Assembly: GCF_016802725.1 (NCBI RefSeq)
Contig: NC_052673.1
Location: forward strand, 5,049,037 to 5,113,036
Length of the DNA: 64,000 nucleotides
Origin: Solenopsis invicta
Taxonomy: Eukaryota > Arthropoda > Insecta > Hymenoptera > Formicidae
Direction: 5' to 3'
The notes under the pieces were generated by a model. The model was not told the origin of the DNA. It made no database searches and was given only the letters and a program-made list of their open reading frames with translations. A program made the position numbers and the translations under genes. Position 1 is the stretch's first letter. Each line of letters begins with the position of its first letter. Shown piece after piece: positions 1-10,940 of the stretch.

Positions 1-305
1 TTTTGTCTAAAACATTTTTGCTAAAAATACTTCATTGAAGAATTATCGAGATCCGTTTTTTAAAATAAAACACCCTGTATATTATTTTATTCATACTATT
101 AAATTATATTTATAATAATTTATATTAAATAATTCATTTATACTGTTATAAAATTTTCATTAAATTTTCTGAATAGGTTTTTAGAAATAAGTTTCTTAAT
201 GGGCGTTTTTAGGTTCAATCCATTAAAACCCTGGTGGGTTTTAATGGGTTGGACCCATCTCGGCAAACCCTGATGTGGCTGAGTGTATGAATATGATGTG
301 TCTGA
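1..305. other. A+T-rich non-coding stretch with a short palindrome
   Basis: No gene is visible. Around 214-262 a short inverted repeat pairs CCATTAAAACCC with GGGTTTTAATGG. The reading frame across this area has no recognisable similarity and is probably chance. Confidence 0.5.
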
Positions 306-1325
306 CAAAGGGAGCCCTCGACAAATCATTCACCAATTTTAATAAAATTTTATGGGTGTGCAGTATTTACTAATACCTTTACTATAGTAAAGCAGTTGCG
401 GATATTTGGCATTCTCAAGAAAATGACGATTAAATATTTTCATTACCTATAGTACCATTATATTACAAAAGAGCGTTTGTCGAGTCAGATGTAACGTAAG
501 ACGTTAGAACGTGGACTGCGTTAAGAGTCCCAGATTCAATTCCCGCGGGTAAAATTTTTTTTTATTTAAATCTTATATTTTTAAATAGTTATATATAGTT
601 GTTAAACCATTTATAATTATTTAATATAAAATGTTTAAAAAAATCAAAGGAACTTCAAAATTGCTCTTTTATTATTAATTAAATTAAATTTCTTATGAAC
701 ACAAAGAAATATCAAAAAAAATAATAAACTTAAAAAATAAATACAAAAATATATTTGCAAAAACATTTACAATGACTGTTTTACAATAAGTTTACAACTT
801 TTAAAATGGTACTTATCGTAAAACCAATTAAAACATGTTTCGTTGTAGATATAACAATTTATAGAAACATTTATTTTAACGTTTTTAAAACAGTCATTGT
901 AAATTTTTATTGCAAATATATTCTTGTGTTCATAAAAAATTTTAATTTAATTAATAATAGAACATTTTTAAGTTTTTATTTTAAAAAAAATTACATTTTA
1001 TATTAAATAATTTTAAAAACCGTTTAAAAATTATATGTAACAATTTAAAAATATATAAGACTTAAATAAATGTCTCATCCGCCTGAATCAAACCTGGGAT
1101 CTATAGCGTAGCAGTCTACATCCTAAAGCCCCACGCTACGCCACTGACTAGACAAACGTTCTTCTGTAACGGTACGATAGCTAAAAATATTTAATCATCA
1201 TTTTCGCGAGAATGAAAATATCCGCAACAAACTACTTTACTATAGTAAAAGTGCGAGTGAATACTACACACCCATAACATTTTATTAAAATCGATGAATG
1301 ATTTGTCGAATGTTTCCCTTGTAAA
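306..1325. repeat. Fold-back element with a tRNA-like segment in each arm
   Basis: The left arm (about 306-786) and right arm (about 889-1325) are imperfect inverted copies: CGACAAATCATTCA at 319 pairs with the complement at 1295-1308, and TTTACAATGACTG at 765 pairs with the complement near 890. Each arm contains a tRNA-like stretch (about 481-545 on +, 1082-1160 on -). The right-arm copy, read on -, has an A-box-like GTGGCGTAGCGTGG and a B-box-like GGTTTGATTC. No protein is encoded. It could be a SINE duplicated head to head or a MITE that captured a tRNA pseudogene. No flanking target duplication could be defined. Confidence 0.7.
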
Positions 1326-1817
1326 TGTAATCGTATGCTCAATTATACTTATATTTATTTGTATGTAATATATGATAATGGAAAGAAGGCATTATAAATG
1401 TTAATAATGTTTGTAAGTTAATTATGCAAGTCATGTGTAATCTTAATGCTACATATAGTGATTTTAATTGTGAATATCGCATTGTAAATAGCTATTGGAG
1501 CTAAATAATCTATTCTATTCTCTCTCCTTAACTCTTGTCAAAACGTGATAATCTCTCAATATTTCTGTGATGTATGATTTTATTTACAATTTATACAGAT
1601 ATATATGAAACCTATAGTTTAAACAAATTCTGAATAACCTAACTTTAGAGAGGTTCTTATGCCAAGATACTCTCGGTGGTTTGCTATTGCCTTCCAAGAA
1701 ATAGCAATCAAATAAATTTTTTAAGCAAATGTTTCTTTCGGTCAAATTTGAACCTGGATCCTTGGCATAGAGAGCAAACACCCAACTCTGTGCCACAATC
1801 ATTATGTTATATATATA
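1326..1817. other. A+T-rich stretch, nothing recognised
   Basis: No gene, strong inverted repeat or RNA gene is seen here. It borders a large CA/CG microsatellite. Confidence 0.4.
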
Positions 1818-1971
1818 TACACACACGCGCACGCGCACGCGCACGCGCACGCACACGCGCACGCGCACGCGCACGCGCACGCACCACGCACCACGCACAC
1901 GCACGCACGCACACGCACGCACGCACGCACGCACGCACGCACACACGCACACACACACACACACACACACA
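1818..1971. repeat. Compound (CA)/(CG) microsatellite
   Basis: About 150 bp of alternating CA and CG dinucleotides with ACGC and CACG variants. Long reading frames rich in His-Thr or Arg-Ala across it are artefacts of the repeat. It directly abuts the AGGGTGTC end of a dispersed element. Confidence 0.95.
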
Positions 1972-2598
1972 GGGTGTCAGAAAAAAAGGGTCACATATTT
2001 TGATAGCAAGTAGTATTGATCAAAACAAAAAAAAAGGTCTAATTAACATGGGTCCTAAAACTAATATCTTCAAAGATACAAGCTATTTTGTTATTCGAGC
2101 TCTTTGTCATTTTCTTATTAGTCGTGTCATCTTTAGAATGTCTCCTGATATTTACATTTGCAATAGATACTACAAGTCAAACGACATTGCGTAGGCCTTG
2201 ACGAATGTGAGCAGCCCTAGTAAACAAAAGAGTGTTTACTACTGTTGCTATACGAGAGTTCGTCAGTACGAGATTAATCGTCTTAGTCAGCATTAAAAGT
2301 TTTTGTTTTTTGTAAAAAAAGGAGTTTTTATTTTGTTATCATATGTACATACATTTAGTTTCTTTATTTCAGTTTTTTTATAGAAGATTAATGATTACAT
2401 TTTATATTAAAATAAAAATTATTTTTTTATCTCTTTTTGTTTATTTTTTATTTTTTAAGGCACCTAGAAAAAAGATATCCCCATTGTACCCCACTCTTCC
2501 CTACTCCTTTGTTCATTACATTCTAAAGATGACCCGACTAATAAGAAAATGACAAAGAGCTCAAATAATAAAATAGCTTGTATCTTTGAAGATATTAG
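1972..2598. mobile_element. Truncated copy of the GGGTGTT-ended MITE family
   Basis: The left end (GGGTGTCAGAAAAAAAGGG, then CACATATTTTGATAGCA) and about 200 bp of interior match the better preserved copy at 27422-28142. The block 2300-2598 contains further family sequence in inverted order. The right terminus is not recognisable, and the copy appears to be interrupted by the fold-back that starts at about 2599. No transposase is present, so this is a non-autonomous relic. Confidence 0.65.
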
Positions 2599-3341
2599 CC
2601 CAAAATTTGAAGCGACTTACAAAGACGTTCAATAGCTCAAAAAATTAGTTTTTACTAGTACTTTCCAAAGTCATGCGTCCCGTTTTGAAATTCAAAATAG
2701 CAAATCCAATATGGCTAAATAGATGAATAATTATTGAATAGCCTACGTAATTCCACAGTTAATATTATATTTTCTCCATCAATCTTTCAAGAAAATTGAT
2801 AAAAATTTCTCAACTTTCTTAAAATCAAATGTAGCTTCTCCAACAGTCATTTTCAAGATAGGTAGTAAACTAATACCATAGGTTGCTCAGAAAACTACTG
2901 TGGTGGATTCCCTAACGGTCCTTTTCAGGAGCATTTGTGAGCATTTCCATCGGTTACTTAGTGAGCTATCGATATATTTTCTCCAACAGTCCTTGTCAGG
3001 ATAATTAGTGAAAATTTCTTTTTCGCGGTTCAGTAGGCAGGTGTTACTTCTCCAACAGTCCTTTTCAGTATAGGTGGTAAACTAATACAATTTCAGTAAC
3101 ACACCTCTAGGATTATAATCAGAGACACTAAAAACTCCTTTCTAAGCAATTTCAACGCCAATATAATTTTGAAAAAAGAGATACATAGAATTACGTAGGT
3201 TATTCAATAATTATTCATCCATTCAACCGCTATATTGGATCCGCCATTTTAATTTCAAAACGGGATACGACTTTCGAAAGTATTAGTAGACTAATTTTTT
3301 GAGCTATCGAACGTCTATGTACGTCGCTTCAAATTTTGAGC
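2599..3341. repeat. Fold-back element with about 155-bp inverted ends
   Basis: Bases 2600-2755 match the reverse complement of 3180-3340, including CAAAATTTGAAGCGAC, GCTCAAAAAATTAGT and ATGAATAATTATTGAATA. The interior repeats a module around CTCCAACAGTCCTTTTCAG at about 2836, 2917, 2981 and 3051. No protein is encoded. Confidence 0.75.
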
Positions 3342-3369
3342 AGACAAGTGATCTGGTTAACGTGAAACG

Positions 3370-3372
<3 letters not shown>

Positions 3373-3419
<47 letters not shown>
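3373..3419. repeat. (GT)n microsatellite
   Basis: An uninterrupted GT tract of over 40 bp just downstream of a fold-back end. Confidence 0.9.
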
Positions 3420-3422
<3 letters not shown>

Positions 3423-3679
3423 TGCGTGTATTATTAAAATTATTTTGTTTACATAGTAATCTATATCTTTGACATAGTAAATTCTAATCTTTTACATAAT
3501 AATCAAATAATACAGATTACTGTATCAAATAATATAGATAACTTTTCCGAAACGAATTAATACAAATATATATTTAGCGATATAAAATTTATTTATTCGT
3601 TGGACGAGTTGTGTGTGTAAATATATTTTTATTATTCTTTTCTTCATTGTTTCCTTTTTAGGCATGCGGTAATTTTAGG

Positions 3680-4370
3680 ACACCCTGTACAAATATATCC
3701 ATGAGGCACGCGCGCGCGTACACATAGTCGCGGCGAGTTAGCACAAGTGCGTAAAGCGAGCGAGTGGTTGGCCTGAGTAGTTTCATGGAGTTTTCTCTTG
3801 GTCTCGCAGTGTGCCGAGAGATGCGGCATCTTGACTCCTAGTAGAGTAGCAGCGTCGTCGAAAGAGCGAAGCACGAGAAAGACAGAACGGGAGAGTGAGG
3901 AAAGGGAGGGAAGAGTGTGGCACAAGCAATGGCCGCGAGACCCGATCGATGTCTCGGTAACTTCCCCCTTCCGCCGTTCAACGCGACACGTCCCTCCTCC
4001 GTGCCATCGCCATCACAGCTCGCCTCATCCCGCTCTCGTCAGCGTCTCTATCCCCCTTCTCTCACCACAACTTCACCGAGCATTACCTTCATCCCTTCCC
4101 TTTTCACCAAACTAAATCCCAGATAGCCGCTCGCCGCCGTACCGCTCACTTGCCTCTTCGAGTCTGTTTACAATGGCGATGCACTACTCCCATTACCCTC
4201 GGTGCACTTCACCTTCGGACCACTGCATCGCCGCAACGGCAGCATCAGCAACAGAACAGCAACAGTAGTAACAACAGCGGCAACAATAGCAGCAGCGGCG
4301 ACGGCAACAGAGATGATGACGATTACGGAAAGAGGCATGGATTGATTGTGGCAATGTCTTTAAGCTAATC
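3680..4370 (+). other. G+C-rich island, possible promoter or first exon
   Basis: This patch is much richer in G+C and CpG than its flanks and is CT-rich on one strand near 3990-4090. A short frame begins ACAATGG at 4170-4176, a good initiation context, but closes after about 31 codons. An alternative frame reads a Gln/Ser/Asn-rich stretch up to 4368. No domain is recognisable and no convincing splice donor follows. It may be the 5' end of a host gene lying elsewhere, or simply a compositionally odd sequence. Confidence 0.25.
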
Positions 4371-5350
4371 TGAGACCTACGATTTCTATATAAGATTCTT
4401 GAATTGTCCAATATACCGCGTAATATGAAATCATAATTTCGGTTCTTTTTAATAATTCTTTTTTTTTGTTTTACGAGAAAATTATAAGATGACCTATCGA
4501 ATAAAAATCTCGATATAATTTTATTATTAAAATAAAAGGCACTTTAAATAATTGAAGATATTTTTGACAGAAAATTCTCTAGAAAAGTAACAAAAATGAA
4601 ATGTTATGTTGATTCCATATGAATAAAAATATAGTTAACATTTCACGAGATAATACAATTTATGAAATTCGTACAGTTATTTAAATTTCTATATTATGGC
4701 AGTTTGTGAAGATCTCTAATAAAATGAGGTCATTATCAATAGTCCAGCGAGTAATATTCTGTTGTTTGTCATTGTTCAATTTTTGTTGCAAGTAACTCAT
4801 TTATCTATACCAGCTGGTTTTAAAAAGCAAAAGATTACAAGATGCGGTACAATAAAACTACGTCATTCTATCGTATTATCTGCATGATGCACAAGATATT
4901 GAATTTATCATAGATTAAAGAACCCAAACAATAAATAAGAAAACTTTCGTGTAACGACCTGTGAACAAGGACGCGTGGCGTCATTCTTCATTGCTTCATT
5001 TCACGGAGGAAGATAATTATGGAAATTATGAATCTGTTTAACGGACAAGTAGTAATTATCATATACAGACAAAGAACAATAGAATTTATAAAAATTAATA
5101 ATTAAATTCAAAATCTTAAATAGATAAATTTCGATATTTCATGATTAATTGCAAATTCTAACTTTCAAACTCACACAACTAAAAAATTTTCACAGTTAAG
5201 AAAAATTTGCTGTAATTCAAACTACAATAAAAAATGCAATTATGTGATTAAGAATGTGCTGGCTTGAAAAACAAACATATTTAAAATAAATACAAATAAT
5301 AAAATTTTGCACGTATAATAAGTAAGAAATTGTAAATACAAAATTATATA
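4371..5350. other. A+T-rich stretch, nothing recognised
   Basis: No gene, RNA gene or clear repeat is seen. Confidence 0.4.
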
Positions 5351-5351
5351 C

Positions 5352-5725
5352 AGGGTGTCCTAAACTTTGCGATAACATTCATTAATAGAAGATTTCTGAG
5401 ATCATTTCGAGACAAAAATCTTAATATCAAAATGTCGAAACTAATTTTTAAATGAAAATAATTTAAATTTGAAATTAAACTAGCCAAAATTCGCGAGTTC
5501 AAGTATGATACATTGCATAGTAGTAAAGGTGTTCCTAAATATAATACTTATTTTTCATATTAATTTTGCATACATCTTCATAGTACGCCATACTTAAACG
5601 CACAAATTTCAGATATTTAATTTGCCAAATTCAAATTATTCTCATTTAAAAACTATTGTAGCCTCGATGACATTGTGACATTAGAATTTTCGTCTCAAAA
5701 TAATATTAAGAACTTGCTAAGAGGA
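5352..5725. repeat. Small fold-back element
   Basis: Starts with CAGGGTGTCC. An inner pair, GAGACAAAAATCTTAATATC near 5410 and the complement of a GAGACGAAAATTCTAATG-like stretch near 5690, together with a paired AAATGAAAATAATTT block, gives inverted arms of about 130 bp. Terminal duplications were not resolved. Confidence 0.5.
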
Positions 5726-6224
5726 GTCACGCAAAATCTCGTATACAAACTTTTAAATTTTATCAAATTTTTTATACATAAAATATATAATTTGCAGAAA
5801 ATAATTATAAAAAATTAAAACATTTGTTCTAAAAAATTCGAAAAAAGAATAAAAATGTATTAAATAAAAGATAATAAAAAATATAGTATATTCTATTAGA
5901 GTATCAAAGTGTTAGGCCCGTTTAACACCATTGGAATTTTAAATTTAATTAAACTTACTTTCTATCTTTACTCTGTTTTAAAAATTAGAAAAAGATAAAA
6001 AGTAAATTAGTTCAAAGCTCATCTACATTGGTGTTGAAGTTGTTTCTCTTTGTAAAATAAATATTTATTTGTAAATAAAAAATTATATAAAAATGTATTA
6101 CATTAATAAATAGATCTATCTGTTAACTGTAGGATTTAGATATAACAAAAGATAATTTTATAATGATTTATAAAACTAAAACTGAATTAGTTTTAAAAAA
6201 ACAATGTAATATACAAAATTAAAC
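5726..6224. other. A+T-rich stretch, nothing recognised
   Basis: No gene or repeat that I can support. Confidence 0.4.
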
Positions 6225-6227
6225 ATA

Positions 6228-6530
6228 AAAATTGCGAAGCTACATATGTAGGACAGATAAAGAAGCATCTAAATACGAGAATAAATCAACATATCAATAA
6301 CATCAGATATGACGCGTCAAAACACTCAATGATCTCTAATCATATCTTAGAGTTTAACACATGATTTCAATTGGCAAGACACTAAAATTTTTGACGTGGA
6401 ACCGAATAATAAGAAATGGATCTTTGAGATGTTACATATTAACGAACAAAAAAAAAACGGAATTAACACATAGAATAGTATTGAATTTCTCGACGATTCT
6501 TACTTTTATTTACTTGATGTGTTGTCTAAT
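6228..6530 (+). pseudogene. Penelope-like element GIY-YIG endonuclease relic
   Basis: Read from about 6233, the frame gives CEATYVGQ, then HLNTRINQH and SMISNHILEF. After a stop and frame shift near 6360 it continues DFNWQDTKIFDVEP and KKWIFEMLHINEQ. The order YVGQ, then an Arg in TRINQH, then a conserved FDVEP segment is what I know from the C-terminal GIY-YIG endonuclease of Penelope-like retroelements. At least one frameshift and two stops (near 6360 and 6471) show it is dead. No reverse transcriptase lies immediately upstream; a separate decayed copy of that domain is at about 22.6-23.6 kb. Confidence 0.75.
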
Positions 6531-7169
6531 GATGTAACATAAACATGTTTTTGTTAATCATGTTCAAATCCTCTAACAAAACTATTATGCCTTTACATCG
6601 ATTCATAACCAATCAAACATTATATTCGCTACAAGAAGCCCCTTCAACTTGGTTTGAATATACATATTAAAGTTAATGGTTGGAATATACATATTAAAGT
6701 TAATATCAAATTATACTGATTAATTTTACGTAATAACTCTAAAAGATTTATATATTTATTTTAGATTATAGTTTCTCAGATAAATTTTACACATTGACAA
6801 AGAAAAACAAAAGTTAAAAACATTAATTTATCAGTAACTCAATAATTGAATGTTTTAGACTACATGACTATACTCTTTCTCACATTTAACCGAGGAAACA
6901 GTCTTATTGGAACAATTTGTTTTTTAACTTTTCTTTACCATGGAAGACTTCAAACAGTGTTGGTCACTAATTTTTAAACACATTACATAATTTATATTTA
7001 ACCATAAATATCGCTTGTTACTATCATTTTTATCCTTTTATTAAATTTAATGAATTTTAGCTTGTCTTTCAAACGTGATAAAGTTTTTCTTTCAAAATAT
7101 TTAATATTTATCAAAATATTGTTAACTATTATAAGAATAAGAATGACTAATTAAGAAGACATGCTAACT
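6531..7169. other. A+T-rich stretch with a short tandem duplication
   Basis: No gene. A GGAATATACATATTAAAGTTAAT-type unit of about 25 bp is repeated twice at roughly 6654-6705. Confidence 0.45.
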
Positions 7170-7233
7170 GCTTTCCAATGATATTTTACTTGTCGCCGAT
7201 TTGGTCCCGACAAATAAAATATCATTGGAAAGC
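7170..7233. ncRNA. Pre-miRNA-sized hairpin (or MITE relic)
   Basis: A 26-nt arm starting GCTTTCCAATGATATTTTA pairs with the terminal 26 nt ending TATCATTGGAAAGC with a single mismatch around a 12-nt loop (CCGATTTGGTCC). The size and near-perfect stem fit a microRNA precursor or a very small inverted-repeat transposon. It sits just outside a fold-back element, which favours a repeat origin. No expression evidence is available from sequence alone. Confidence 0.3.
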
Positions 7234-7246
7234 ACGTACCAAAATG

Positions 7247-8361
7247 ATCTCACAAGGGGAGGATCAGGTGAGTCACCCTGGGATTTTAATCCCAATTTTT
7301 TTAGTTACTCTGGAGACGAAAAAAAAGTTTACGTCTCCCGACGTTTGATCAAATAGGCCTTAGTTTCGAAATAATAAATTTGTGAAAATTGGCCATACCG
7401 CGGCGCACCATATGAGCCTTACCGGTAAGTATTTTCCCAACCAGTGCAGTTGGCTCCGTGCGTTAGGTGCTTGCTTCACAATCGTAAGATCCGGGTTCGC
7501 TCCCGGATGTGTGCAATATTTTTTTTTCTTTAATAAGTGTATTTATTTTGATGATATTGATCTTGTATGCAAATTTTTAAAATAGGAAATTTAATTTAAT
7601 ATCACTTTCTAAACATTAATTTAAATTTAATTATTTAAATTCAAGTAATAATATTTGAAATAATAAATAGGTAATAATAATAATAATAATAATATATAAG
7701 TTATTTGAAATAGATAACATATAAAAGCAACGTATCTAAATTTTCAAATTGTTTAATTTAAAATTTAATTGGAAATAATATTAACAGTATTTTAAAATTC
7801 TAGTTTTTAAAATAATTAATCGTAGAAGAATACCAGTGTTAAATTTAAACAATTTCAAAATTTAGATACGTTGCCTTTATGTTATCCATTTTAAATAACT
7901 TATATATTATTATTATTACTACCTATTTATTATTTCAAATATTATTACTTGAATTCAAATATCCTTCAAATTAAATTTAAATTAATGTTTAGAAAGTGAT
8001 ATTAAATTAAATTTTTTTAGAAATTTGCATACTATATCAATATCATCAAGATAAATAAATACACTCATTAAAAATAAAAATAAAAAAAATATTGCACACA
8101 TCCGGGAGCGAACCCGGATCTTACGATTGTGAAGCAAGCACCTAACGCATGGAGCCGACTACACTGGTTGGAAAAACACTTACCGAGAAGACTCATATGG
8201 CGCGCCGCGGTATGGCCAATTTTCACAAATTTATTATTCCGAAACTAAGGCCTATTCGATCAAACGCCGGGAGACGTAAACTTTTTTTTCGTCTCCAGGA
8301 TAACTAAAAAAATTGGGATCAAAATCCCAGGGTGACTCACCTGATCCTCCCCTTGTCAGAT
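7247..8361. repeat. Fold-back element carrying tRNA-Val-like sequences in both arms
   Basis: Arms at about 7247-7767 and 7841-8361 are inverted copies about an axis near 7804. Each arm holds a tRNA-like block (+ strand about 7449-7515, - strand about 8098-8165). It has an A-box-like TGGCTCCGTGCG, a loop TTCACAA that would read anticodon CAC (valine-like), and a T-arm CCGGG-TTCGCTC-CCGG containing a B box. The acceptor stem does not close properly, so these are tRNA-derived rather than working tRNA genes. The outer arms share an AAGGGGAGGATCAGGTGAG start. No protein is encoded. Confidence 0.8.
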
Positions 8362-8764
8362 ATATAGATCGTTGTCTTCCAAACAAACCAATCTTAACAT
8401 TATAATATTTACAGGGCACCCCAGTAATAATACTATAACTTTCACGCCTCATAACTCGAAAAATACTTAATAAAAATAAATATCAATAGTGTTTCGAAAA
8501 GCTTTCAACAGCTATTAGATTATAGAATTAAAAATAGGATGTTCCATTAAAAAAAGTGATAACCTTGACCTGACTTTGGTGACTCTAACCAAGATCAAGT
8601 AACTAATAAAATCAATGAATATACCTTTTTAAATCTTACAACTTATATTTGAAACATCCTTTCATAAAACTTATATTTTCCAAGATAATCCAGTTTCGAC
8701 CTTTCTGTTACATCTTGTAAATATTGTACCGACATTTATTCGGGAAGCAACGACCTATATATGT
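8362..8764. other. A+T-rich stretch, nothing recognised
   Basis: No gene or repeat that I can support. Confidence 0.4.
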
Positions 8765-9790
8765 GGTCAAAAACCCTGACCGGACCGAAATCAAAACCGA
8801 TAACCGGATCATAACCGCTATTTTAGTCAGACCGAAACCGAAATATTGTGCAAGTTAATCAACCGTAACCGTAACCTGACCAAAAATATTTTTCCGGTTT
8901 TTTCGGTCAGATTTTTTAAAATGCTATTAAAGATCATACTGAAGATCAGGTAAAAAAAGAGAAAAAACGCGTGCTGCATAGACTTCTCTCTCTATAAGAT
9001 AAGAATAAGAGAAAAAGATACACGGCAGCTATATTTCATCTTTTTTTTTAATATTTTTAACGCTCCATAAATATGCAGTTGATTTTAAAGATTAATTTTT
9101 CCTTCAATTTTGGAACAAAAATAAATACAAAAAATAAGATCTTTGTAATGTTAAAACTAAATTTTTAAAGGTAAACTAAACTAAAATTATATTTCAATTT
9201 TTCCGGATCTTTTAAAGTACCAAAAAAATTTGACAATTTTAATTGAACTTTTAAGAGCGTAGATATTTACTTCTAGATTCTCAATAAATAGCAATATTAC
9301 AAGGTGTTTACGGAGAGTGACTTATTTATTTTTTGCTTTTATTATAATTTAATTAAGATTATTATTTTATAGAGAAAAACTACCATTAATACCAGTAAAA
9401 AAACAACCTTAACGCTACAAGTTGCTAAAAATGTTAAAGTAAAACAAAAACAAAAGAGATTTTGAATGACCCGAAAATTCCAATAATTTTTAAATATTTT
9501 TATATTAAACAAGTGTTGTTTACAATAAACCAAAATTTATTATAATATTATAATATGATATTTATACTTGTATTATCTTTATACATTATCATTTTTATAC
9601 GTTATTAAATTTTACAATAAGTAATTGTACATCTGTAACCGTAAACAAAAAAAATCCAAATCCAAATGGTGATCGTAACTGTTATCAGTAACAAGACCAA
9701 AACCGAAACCAAAACCGAAAATTGGATATAATCTCTGACCGTAACCGTAACCAAATCAATATTTTATTTCGCGCAGAGTCCCTGTCTGTA
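8765..9790. repeat. Region bracketed by ACCGWAACC-type motif clusters
   Basis: Degenerate copies of ACCGAAACC/ACCGTAACC cluster at about 8775-8905 and again at 9635-9755 on the same strand, separated by plain A+T-rich DNA. They probably mark the two ends of one old dispersed element. No coding capacity is seen. Confidence 0.45.
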
Positions 9791-10520
9791 AGCATCTTAA
9801 TGCGTACTATTCAATAATATATTGCTTGTCGTAATCGGAGATTAGTAGTTGGAAGGTTTATCCAATAAGTATAAAACGTACAAAACGTTTTACTAAAGTT
9901 ATTAAGTAAATTGTTAATTTTGTGACATTAAAAACATTTATATGTGCTTGTTATTGACCTTTCTTTCATGTATATTTGTTACAATCGTGCTGGAAAAATT
10001 AATATTATATTTATTTTTATTAACTCTCATTTTTTTTAATATAGAGAAGAGTGGGATAAATCGCATCTATTGGCAGTTTTTGCTCTCTATAAGGCGCAAA
10101 ATAAACTTTAATCGTAAAAGTAAAGGTGGCTTTAAAAGGATAATTTAATTCCCTTTGCTTCAGATCATTTTGACGTACCTCTCACCTGTGTTGAACTGGA
10201 AAAATGTAAAAACGCTTTTTCTAGTCCAATTTAGAACTGCTAGTTCCAAATCGAACCACCCCCGATCTAAATCGGACACTTGTAGTTTTATCAACTTTTA
10301 AATAGAATTTTAAAAGATTTTAATGCATTTTTTTAATATTGAATAAAAACGAGCAATTTAATAGTAAAAAATAAAAATTTTATTTAAAAAAAATTAGTAA
10401 CAGTTTATATAATTAGGCGTTTTCCGTCATGTTATAATATCGTTATTATATAATTAAAGTTACAATAAAATCAATAAAACTAATCGTTTCAAGCTTGACG
10501 ACTCATTATATTTTACCAAT
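9791..10520. other. A+T-rich stretch, nothing recognised
   Basis: A 68-codon frame at 9942-10148 is hydrophobic and has no recognisable similarity; it is probably chance. Confidence 0.4.
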
Positions 10521-10524
10521 TTAA

Positions 10525-10936
10525 CCCTTAAACACACCGATCCTGTAAAATATGGAAACACATTTTTAGGTCTGGGAGACTTTTTCAATTTTGAGAAGCT
10601 ATAACTTTGATTACAATCAATATTTTTCTATGATTTTTTTTCTTAAAACAAAAATTCAAAATCTCAGGGGTGTGACTGTACAATCGGCGAAAAATAATTT
10701 ATTGTGAAGTTAAAGGGTTAACCCTTAAACACATATTGAAAATTCCCCTAGATTTTTGATCGCTTACTGTGTGAAGACGGATTGAGAAAAAAGATTAGGG
10801 CTAGGTGAAAAAAAAGTTTGAAGTCTCCTCTATCGACTGCTATAATTGACCAACTTTATTGCTTAACTAAAATAAAATGGCACAAAAGTAAAGTTTTTTC
10901 GGGAAGGTCTTCCAGACCCACTTATGTGTTTAAGGG
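10525..10936. mobile_element. piggyBac-like MITE (TTAA target duplications)
   Basis: TTAA at 10521-10524 and 10937-10940 flanks inverted ends CCCTTAAACACA and TGTGTTTAAGGG. Inside, AAAGGGTTAACCCTT at about 10713-10726 is itself a junction of two such ends. The locus therefore looks like two elements sharing a TTAA (10525-10717 and 10722-10936), or one internally rearranged copy. The TTAA duplication and CCC start are diagnostic of the piggyBac superfamily. No transposase is present. A longer relative lies at 21156-22128. Confidence 0.75.
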
Positions 10937-10940
10937 TTAA

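Noticed and set aside
1584..2194. Reading frames of Cys-Val, His-Thr or Arg-Ala repeats on both strands
   Set aside because: They are translations of a CA/CG microsatellite; the same holds at 20675-21033, 27222-27495, 29277-29519, 56079-56556 and 58302-58653.
7449..7515. Functional tRNA-Val gene
   Set aside because: The T-arm and anticodon-like loop are good, but the acceptor stem does not pair and the block lies in a repeated fold-back arm.
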